From a virus, in IMG/VR virus record IMGVR_UViG_3300044491_001751, positions 1 to 53,938 of that record: a DNA stretch of 53,938 nt. One strand, 5' to 3'. This document shows, in pieces, positions 48,583 through 53,938 of the stretch. Positions within the stretch are counted from its first letter, which is position 1. Every line of letters begins with the position of its first letter. The notes under the pieces are model-generated. The model worked only from the letters and a program-made list of their open reading frames with translations. It did no database searches and was not told the origin of the DNA. The position numbers and the translations under genes are program-made.

Positions 48583-50769
48583 TTATACGTCGAACCTGTC
48601 GTTGTTCATGACCTTCTCCCATGCGGCGATAAAGTCAATGACAAATTGCTGCTGGCCGTCGTCTGAAGCGTAAACTTCAGCGTAGGCGCGGAGAATCGAG
48701 TTAGACGCAAACACCATGTCTGCGCGAGATGCAATCCACTTGACTTCCTGAGTCTTGCGGTCACGTCCCTGATACAGGTTGTCTAGAACTGGACTCCACT
48801 CGGTGTCCATGTCCAAGATGTTCCTAAAGAAGCATGGCTTGAGGACACCTGGCTGAGTTACCAAGTCGGATACAGCGGAGTTTGCGTGACGCACTCCAAG
48901 AGCACGTAGACCGCCGTACAGAGCAACCATCTCTGGAGGGGTTAGGCCTAGGAGAGCTGCCTTGTCGATTAGTAGACGGTCTAGCGAGTCCGCGTACTTC
49001 TTGTGGCTCCAGTTGATAAACGCATCTGCAACTGGGTAGAGGTGGTTGAATGAATCAACGTCTGTCTGCTCCTGAGTTGCATCACCACGTCCGCCTATGA
49101 AGCCAACAACAACTGGAACTCCGCCGTCGTTTGCAGCCTCTTCAACAGCATAAGAACCAGCGAAGACAATCAGGTCAGCCAAGGACATTCCAGACTCTGG
49201 CTGGATCTCCTTTAGCTTCTCGATAGTTGCAGCAACATCAGAGTTGACTGGCCAGCTCTTCTGTGGCTCTAGGGCGATGCGTGCACCATTCGCTCCACCG
49301 CGCTTGTCAGTGTTGCGGTAGGTTGATGCAGACGCCCATGCAGTGCGGATCAAATCAGTGGCTGTTAGTCCAGAGTTGTCCAAAGCAATGCGAGTCATGT
49401 GCTTCTGAAGGATGGTCGGGTGTGAGCTCGAAGGAACTGGGTCCTGCCACAGTAGAACCTCTGACGGAACTTCTGGGCCATGGTAGCGAGCACGTGGCCC
49501 CATGTCGCGGTGGGTCAGCTTGAACCACGCACGAGCGAAGACGTCAGTGAAGTAGTCGAAGTCCTCTAGGAACTTGCGGCAGATGCGGTCATACTCCTCG
49601 TCTCCGAAACGGAGTGCTAGGTCAGTAGTGAGCATCTTTGGAATTACGTCATCTCCGCCGTGGGCGTGAGGTGCCATGTCTCCTGGCTCAATGTTGATTG
49701 GACGCCACTGCTTTGCACCAGCAGGTGACTCTTCCATCTCCCACTCGTACTTATAGATGAGGCGTAGGTAGTCGTTGTCCCAGCGGGTTGGGTGAGGAGT
49801 CCAAGTAACTTCTAGGCCAGAGGAGATAGTGTCGCCTCCGTGTCCAGCTCCCTGAGAGTTGTTCCAACCAAGACCAACGTCAGCTAGGTTGTCATTAGCC
49901 TCTGGCTCTGGACCAACCTGTGCAGCATCGCCAGCACCGTGAGTCTTACCAAACGCGTGTCCACCAGCGATAAGAGCAACAGTCTCCTCGTCGTTCATGG
50001 CCATGCGACCAAAGGTGGTGCGGATGTCAGCGGCAGCAGCCTTAAAGTCTGGGTTGCCATCTGGACCCTCTGGGTTTACGTAGATGAGACCCATCTGCAC
50101 AGCAGCTAGTGGGTCCTCTAGAGTCTCGGCGTCGCGTGACTCGTCGTAACGCTTGTTAGCTAGCCACTCAGTCTCGTTACCCCAGTAGGTGTTGTCTGGC
50201 TCCCAGACGTCTGCACGTCCGCCAGCAAAACCGAAGGTCGGGAATCCCATGTCTTCGAGAGCAACGTTACCTGCAAGAATCATCAGGTCTGCCCAAGAGA
50301 GCTTGCGACCATACTTCTTCTTGACTGGCCACAGTAGACGACGAGCTTTATCTAGGTTTACGTTGTCTGGCCAAGAGTTAAGCGGAGCGAAACGCTGTAG
50401 GCCTTCGCCTCCACCGCCACGTCCATCTGAAACGCGGTAGGTTCCAGCAGCGTGCCATGCCATACGGATAAAGAATGGACCGTAGTGTCCGTAGTCTGCT
50501 GGCCACCAGCTAACAGAAGTCTTCATGACTTCTACAATTTCGTCTTTTACCTCGGAAAGATCTAGTTTGCCAAACTCTTCAACATAGTCGAAGCCCTCTT
50601 CGTAGGGGTCGCTCTTAGGGTTGCCCTTCAGAAGCGGGTCAACGCTAATTTGGTTTGGCCACCAGTCATTGTTGGTTGTGCCCATCTCGGCACTAGCACC
50701 GCCAGCAGTTCCCATTGGCATAGGGCACTTTGCTTCAGCGGAGCTGTCGTTTACGTCGTAGTTACTCAC
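48583..50769 (-). CDS. katG: Catalase-peroxidase KatG, complete
   Basis: A full 728-aa two-domain haem enzyme. Distal-site residues R102, W105 and H106 ([11 protein letters not shown]), the covalent adduct partners Y230 (LIYVNPEGP) and M256 (FGRMAMND), the proximal H271 ([11 protein letters not shown]), the Trp of EVTWTPHP and the Asp of LTTDLAL are all present, as is the Ser equivalent to Mtb S315. It removes hydrogen peroxide by catalase and peroxidase cycles and needs haem from the host. Start GTG at 50769 with AAGGAGAAGGA upstream, overlapping the 77-aa gene. It is placed in an operon with HTH and lysis genes. Such a gene is highly unusual in a phage. Confidence 0.95.
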   Translation of the reverse strand: MSNYDVNDSSAEAKCPMPMGTAGGASAEMGTTNNDWWPNQISVDPLLKGNPKSDPYEEGFDYVEEFGKLDLSEVKDEIVEVMKTSVSWWPADYGHYGPFFIRMAWHAAGTYRVSDGRGGGGEGLQRFAPLNSWPDNVNLDKARRLLWPVKKKYGRKLSWADLMILAGNVALEDMGFPTFGFAGGRADVWEPDNTYWGNETEWLANKRYDESRDAETLEDPLAAVQMGLIYVNPEGPDGNPDFKAAAADIRTTFGRMAMNDEETVALIAGGHAFGKTHGAGDAAQVGPEPEANDNLADVGLGWNNSQGAGHGGDTISSGLEVTWTPHPTRWDNDYLRLIYKYEWEMEESPAGAKQWRPINIEPGDMAPHAHGGDDVIPKMLTTDLALRFGDEEYDRICRKFLEDFDYFTDVFARAWFKLTHRDMGPRARYHGPEVPSEVLLWQDPVPSSSHPTILQKHMTRIALDNSGLTATDLIRTAWASASTYRNTDKRGGANGARIALEPQKSWPVNSDVAATIEKLKEIQPESGMSLADLIVFAGSYAVEEAANDGGVPVVVGFIGGRGDATQEQTDVDSFNHLYPVADAFINWSHKKYADSLDRLLIDKAALLGLTPPEMVALYGGLRALGVRHANSAVSDLVTQPGVLKPCFFRNILDMDTEWSPVLDNLYQGRDRKTQEVKWIASRADMVFASNSILRAYAEVYASDDGQQQFVIDFIAAWEKVMNNDRFDV

Positions 50770-50995
50770 TAATTCCTTCTCCTTGGTTCAGTGTTGCACA
50801 GACAATCCTTGCGATACGGTCTGCGAATATCATGTCTTCTTGTTCTCTAGAAAGAAACGCGGCTCCTGGGGGAGGCTCTGGAGTGTACTCCTTTGCGTTG
50901 CCCGAAAGGATATCGTTTACTCTCGCAGCTACAAGCGTACCAAACTTTTCTTGCATGAGCTGCTTGTTATACATGTTGATTAGATCTTGAGTCAT
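50762..50995 (-). CDS. Hypothetical protein coupled to katG (77 aa)
   Basis: No family recognised. Helical with a Pro-rich middle ([11 protein letters not shown]). It ends overlapping the katG GTG by eight bases, so the two are translationally linked. It could be a small regulator or partner of katG, but nothing in the sequence shows it. Confidence 0.5.
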   Translation of the reverse strand: MTQDLINMYNKQLMQEKFGTLVAARVNDILSGNAKEYTPEPPPGAAFLSREQEDMIFADRIARIVCATLNQGEGISE

Positions 50996-50997
50996 TT

Positions 50998-51579
50998 CTA
51001 TCCTTTAGTAGCTCTATTCTCCTTGCGCACTGGGTTGTAGACCTTGGATGTTGCAGTTATTGGCTGCTTGTAGCCGTAGCGCACAAGTCGAAAGCGTAGA
51101 GCACCGTGAGTAACGCCGAGCCTCTTGGCTAGACGGTACAGGGTAACTCCCTCAACCGTGTGTGCGTGATTAAGAAGCGCGGTGTACTCTTCTGCCTCTT
51201 CGCGGTACTTAGTTCCGTTAGAACGGACCTGCTGGGCGTAGGGCTGCAACTCCAGTAGACGCTTGAGCGTGTCTGGGTGCGGCTCGATGTACTGCGGCTT
51301 CGGTCGCTCTGGCTTTACTGGAGGCTCTGGGATCTCGATATCGAGACTGTAAGAGAACTCTTCAGCCAGCTCGTCAATTGCTTTTGCAATCTGTCGGACG
51401 CGCTCTCTGGTCAGACCAGAGGCGTTAGCAACGGCTTCGTAGGTCCAATTGTTGTTTACCAGTTCTTTAATAAGAGAGTCCCGCTGAGCACCCGTCACGG
51501 AGGTGAAAGCTATCACGATTTCTTTTGGCAGTCTTTGATTTTTCTTGATGTAGTTTTTTTCGTCACTCATGGTTGTCAT
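50998..51579 (-). CDS. Double helix-turn-helix protein (193 aa)
   Basis: Two HTH segments: TYEAVANASGLTRERVRQIA near the N-terminus (sigma-region-4-like) and TLYRLAKRLGVTHGALRFRL near the C-terminus, joined by a Pro-rich linker (PEPPVKPERPKP). The layout, with a helix around LLELQPYAQQVRSNGTKYRE before the second HTH, is like that of the protein at 53153-53671, suggesting duplication. A transcriptional regulator of the lysis/katG region is likely. Confidence 0.6.
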   Translation of the reverse strand: MTTMSDEKNYIKKNQRLPKEIVIAFTSVTGAQRDSLIKELVNNNWTYEAVANASGLTRERVRQIAKAIDELAEEFSYSLDIEIPEPPVKPERPKPQYIEPHPDTLKRLLELQPYAQQVRSNGTKYREEAEEYTALLNHAHTVEGVTLYRLAKRLGVTHGALRFRLVRYGYKQPITATSKVYNPVRKENRATKG

Positions 51580-51581
51580 TT

Positions 51582-51875
51582 CTATCTCTCTCTTGTAAAT
51601 CTATTCTTTGGTATTCGATTGTTAACTTCAGTGATAGTTACTCGGTAGTGGTCCAGTGATGCCATATCTTGTATGTGTGAAGATATTGCTACATCGGTAA
51701 CATGAACCATTGACTCCAAGAGGGTTACCATCTTCTGAACTTCTTGAACGTCACTGTCTAGTGGGCATTGAATCTCTACCTCGCAGTCAAGCATGTCAAA
51801 GACGCCGCTACCCGCAACTGCATCTCTAAATTCGTTGTAATCAGATACCTTCATTGTTCTTGAATAGCTTGACAC
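51582..51875 (-). CDS. Hypothetical protein (97 aa)
   Basis: GTG at 51875 follows AAGGAAAATA and overlaps the stop of the upstream membrane protein by one base. The protein has alternating strands (DCEVEIQCPLDSDVQEVQKM, HYRVTITEV) like a small ferredoxin-fold domain. No family known. Confidence 0.5.
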   Translation of the reverse strand: MSSYSRTMKVSDYNEFRDAVAGSGVFDMLDCEVEIQCPLDSDVQEVQKMVTLLESMVHVTDVAISSHIQDMASLDHYRVTITEVNNRIPKNRFTRER

Positions 51876-52030
51876 TATTTTCCTTTCTGGTCATTCATCA
51901 AATCGTCATGGGCATCCTTGGGCAGGAGTGCCAACCCGAAAAAAGTTATTAGTAGCAGTATTAGCCAAGCAAGAAATGATCCTCCTAGTAGAAGGAGCAC
52001 CAGTAGTAGCCACATAGGCATCTCAATCAT
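51875..52030 (-). CDS. Tiny membrane protein 3, holin candidate (51 aa)
   Basis: ATG at 52028-52030, stop TAG at 51875-51877. Residues 6-39 are one long or two close hydrophobic helices (WLLLVLLLLGGSFLAWLILL and on), followed by a charged tail (KDAHDDLMNDQKGK). Overlaps the previous stop by one base. Position after the endopeptidase fits a holin or antiholin. Confidence 0.55.
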   Translation of the reverse strand: MIEMPMWLLLVLLLLGGSFLAWLILLLITFFGLALLPKDAHDDLMNDQKGK

Positions 52031-52194
52031 TAGGCTTCCCTTCTTGGGGATAGAACTGCAAACGCTAGTGCAACTAGTCCAAGCGGGGGAGCAAGGTCAG
52101 GTGCCATAAACGCTGCTACCAAGGTAGCGATGATAAAGACAACCGAAAGGATTGCGGTCCATACGAGTGAACGTAGGAAAAGGTATAGCTTCAT
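52030..52194 (-). CDS. Tiny membrane protein 2, holin candidate (54 aa)
   Basis: ATG at 52192-52194, stop TAA at 52030-52032. Two hydrophobic helices (about residues 11-29 and 36-48) with a short Pro-rich turn (APDLAPPLG) between, and a basic end. This two-helix shape is that of class II holins. Confidence 0.6.
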   Translation of the reverse strand: MKLYLFLRSLVWTAILSVVFIIATLVAAFMAPDLAPPLGLVALAFAVLSPRREA

Positions 52195-52196
52195 GT

Positions 52197-52376
52197 TTAG
52201 TCTTTCTTGTCTTTGGGGAAGACAACTCCGAGGAGTGGTCCAGGCATGTTCTTTCGAATCTTGCGGAGTCTACGTCCTTCTTTTAGGTTGGCGTAGATTC
52301 CTCGTATAGCGGGGCCCGCGAGGATTAGCACAATGATTGTAAATCCAAGGGCTGGAATTAGCTTTTCTATCTCCAT
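52197..52376 (-). CDS. Tiny membrane protein 1 (59 aa)
   Basis: ATG at 52374-52376, stop TAA at 52197-52199. One N-terminal membrane helix (about residues 6-23) followed by a basic cytoplasmic part (NLKEGRRLRKIRKNMPG). It is the first of three membrane micro-proteins after the endopeptidase and may modulate lysis timing. Confidence 0.55.
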   Translation of the reverse strand: MEIEKLIPALGFTIIVLILAGPAIRGIYANLKEGRRLRKIRKNMPGPLLGVVFPKDKKD

Positions 52377-52391
52377 AGGGTTAGCTTACCA

Positions 52392-53069
52392 CTACCAGCG
52401 CAAATATACAACTCTAGAGTTTTCGCTCTCGGCGAACGAGTCGACAGTCTGTAGGTTAGTGTCCTTCTCTGGGTTGGACGCGTGAATCATTAGACCTCCA
52501 CCAATGTAGACGCCGATATGGAAGTAAGACGAAGCACCTGACTTCTGGAAGGCTACGAGGTCTCCAGCAATAGGCGCGTCTACGATTTGCGAACGGATGT
52601 CGCGAACCTGTGCGGTTGCGGAGTGGATTACGTCTTGGAACCCGCGGTGATTGAGATACCACTGGGTAAGCCCAGAGCAGTCCCAGATAAGCGGAGTGTT
52701 ACCGAATCCATATGGAGTCCCAATATGGGACCACAATGCTGTAATAGCGACGTCTACCGCAATCTGCTGGTTGTAGTAAACGTCTGCTTCAGCTTCCTCG
52801 GCTTCCTTTATAAGAAACGCCTTTGCCTCGATGGTCTCAGCGCGAAGCTTTTCCATCTCCATCTGGAACTCTTGCTGCATAGCTAGTGAAGCGAGTGGAC
52901 CTTCGTTGGCATATCTGCTGTAGAAGGACTCGTCCTGCACGTACACAATTTGCGTAGGCGTGTACTCAAACGGCTCTGGGTCAGCCACTGCAACTTGTGC
53001 AGAGCCAACCGCCGAAAGAGTAACTAGCAGTACTACTGCCTCTCCCAATTTCTTCATCGTGTAACTCAC
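52392..53069 (-). CDS. Secreted NlpC/P60 endopeptidase (endolysin)
   Basis: A 225-aa protein with a Sec signal peptide (hydrophobic core about 9-24, cleavage likely after AVA at 29), a coiled-coil linker (about 65-97), then a NlpC/P60 domain: C131 in WDCSGLTQWYL, H184 in YFHIGVYIGG, and H196 in MIHAS. It cuts peptide stems in actinobacterial peptidoglycan. The signal peptide means it can reach the wall without a holin. GTG at 53069 has AGGAAAGG upstream; ATG at 53057 is an alternative. Promoter at 53120-53149. Confidence 0.85.
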   Translation of the reverse strand: MSYTMKKLGEAVVLLVTLSAVGSAQVAVADPEPFEYTPTQIVYVQDESFYSRYANEGPLASLAMQQEFQMEMEKLRAETIEAKAFLIKEAEEAEADVYYNQQIAVDVAITALWSHIGTPYGFGNTPLIWDCSGLTQWYLNHRGFQDVIHSATAQVRDIRSQIVDAPIAGDLVAFQKSGASSYFHIGVYIGGGLMIHASNPEKDTNLQTVDSFAESENSRVVYLRW

Positions 53070-53119
53070 GACCTACCTTTCCTTGCGTTAATGCGTAGTC
53101 GTTGTTTGCAATGTGTTCG

Positions 53120-53149
53120 ATTGTATAGGGGCGTTTATTGTTTTGTCAA
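53120..53149 (-). promoter_or_regulatory. Promoter of the lysis-katG operon
   Basis: TTGACA (53144-53149), 18-base spacer, TACAAT (53120-53125; the overlapping TATACA gives a 16-base spacer). It drives 53069 leftward and, as genes are tightly packed, probably through katG to 48583. The leader of about 50 bases contains the ribosome site. Confidence 0.75.
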
Positions 53150-53152
53150 GCG

Positions 53153-53671
53153 CTAAAGCATGATTCGCTTATACATTGCCCTGTAGGTAACTCCCGCTGC
53201 CTCTGCCAGCTCTTTGATAGGCACGTTGTTGGCGTGCAGTTTCTTGCATAGTTGTGTTAGACGCTCGTTAGCAACCGCGGCTGCAGAAGTAGATGACATG
53301 CGGGAGCGATAAGTACGAGCGAGTGGTGCTAGATAGTGGATCTGTTGCAGGTCATCTGGGTTGATGCCTGGAGACTCTGGACGGACCTTTTGGTATCCGT
53401 TCTCGTCTGTCTTTAGTTTTGGTTTTGGAATAGGGGCGTCTGCGAAAAGCAAGCAAGCGTCACTGTCCCAGTTATCTTCGGCGCGTAGTACCCAGCTGCG
53501 TACGGTGGAGCGAGGGCGTTTGCGAGGGAATGATTGCCCGATGGCATCGAGCGGCCAACCTTGGTCAAAGAGCATCTTTACTCGATATATGAGGACCTCC
53601 TTGGGGAGAGTATTGAGATACTCAACTTCTCCTGGCGGGAGCTGCTGTCCTCTGGCGGCTCGTCTAGACAT
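53153..53671 (-). CDS. Double helix-turn-helix protein (172 aa)
   Basis: N-terminal HTH around GWPLDAIGQSFPRKRPRSTV (resolvase/terminase-like) and C-terminal HTH around VPIKELAEAAGVTYRAMYKR, linked by a helix HYLAPLARTYRSRM that matches the linker of the protein at 50998-51579. A regulator is likely. The ATG at 53671 has TAGAAT six bases upstream (53678-53683) and no ribosome site, so the mRNA is probably leaderless. Confidence 0.6.
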   Translation of the reverse strand: MSRRAARGQQLPPGEVEYLNTLPKEVLIYRVKMLFDQGWPLDAIGQSFPRKRPRSTVRSWVLRAEDNWDSDACLLFADAPIPKPKLKTDENGYQKVRPESPGINPDDLQQIHYLAPLARTYRSRMSSTSAAAVANERLTQLCKKLHANNVPIKELAEAAGVTYRAMYKRIML

Positions 53672-53938
53672 AGATATATTCTACCCTATGGGGAGTTAGA
53701 CGAAATTTTTTAAAAAATTTTTTTCGGATTTTTTGCCTGATTTTTAAAGGGGGGTAGGGGCGTTTTTTACTTTTAGGGGGGTGTCCGTAGCGGAAGAAAT
53801 AGTACCTTAGCATTAACTGCTTTTGATCGGTGAGAAGGAAGCGGCATAGAAACGGCGCGACTCGATTTGTTTCCTAAAAACATAGGGGTCACGCTGTAAA
53901 TCTCTTACAAACTTTCTAGGAACTTCTAGAGGGGGGGA
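53672..53938. other. Gene-poor right end with G-runs and an A/T block
   Basis: No convincing gene. There is an A/T block (53705-53733) and runs of four to seven G on the plus strand (near 53749-53760, 53776-53782 and 53929-53937). Two near-identical nonamers ACTTTCTAG and ACTTCTAG lie near the end. It could be the physical end region or a promoter/origin area; nothing decides between them. Confidence 0.4.

Noticed and set aside
53773-53892. Minus-strand frame of 39 codons starting with GTG in the right end
   Set aside because: No ribosome binding site, low-complexity product and no recognisable motif; may be a chance frame.

Overview
The window looks like a large stretch (about 54 kb) of a tailed, long-tailed (siphovirus-type) phage genome that infects an actinobacterium. 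The evidence is a WhiB-family iron-sulfur regulator, a terminase / portal / HK97-type capsid / tape-measure / FN3 and S74 tail-fibre module of actinophage type, dense overlapping genes, frequent GTG and TTG starts, and moderate GC content. No integrase, excisionase or host housekeeping gene was seen, so it is read as a phage contig and not a prophage edge. Base composition and gene content would suit a freshwater actinobacterial host, but that is inference only.

Layout. Positions 1-4288 are read rightward: a 5'-truncated glycosyltransferase-like gene, a small zinc-finger protein, a helix-turn-helix protein, a calcineurin-like metallophosphoesterase, a DUF2061 membrane protein, a class I methyltransferase and a family 2 glycosyltransferase. 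Everything from 53671 down to 4285 is read leftward. In transcription order this is: a double-HTH regulator; a lysis cassette (secreted NlpC/P60 peptidase plus three tiny membrane proteins); a second double-HTH regulator; a complete catalase-peroxidase gene (katG); a promoter-RNA-terminator unit of about 215 nt; a small basic protein; tRNA-Asn; a 55-aa protein; a tmRNA; a nuclease-like protein; large terminase; DUF1360 protein; portal; a Dps ferritin; a 1214-aa protein ending in a zinc metallopeptidase motif; a 1524-aa composite head maturation protease; a major capsid protein with a very long acidic N-terminal region; a second capsid-like protein; major tail protein; connectors; tail assembly chaperones with a clear -1 frameshift site; tape measure; tail tip proteins and the S74 fibre. 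It then runs into replication and recombination genes (DNA polymerase I, RuvC-like resolvase, SNF2 helicase, Cas4/RecB-like nuclease, Sak4-like ATPase, SSB-like protein), a glycan-modification group, a pyrimidine-dimer glycosylase relative and WhiB.

The most unusual theme is redox and iron handling: an intact katG with all catalytic residues, a Dps with a perfect ferroxidase residue spacing placed between the portal and head genes, and a WhiB [4Fe-4S] regulator on one phage. A second theme is RNA: a phage tmRNA with a legible degradation tag, a tRNA, an unrecognised structured transcript with its own strong promoter and terminator, leaderless promoters, and a series of intergenic stem-loops that mostly lack U-tracts. 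The left end of the window cuts through a gene; the right 267 bases carry no convincing gene.
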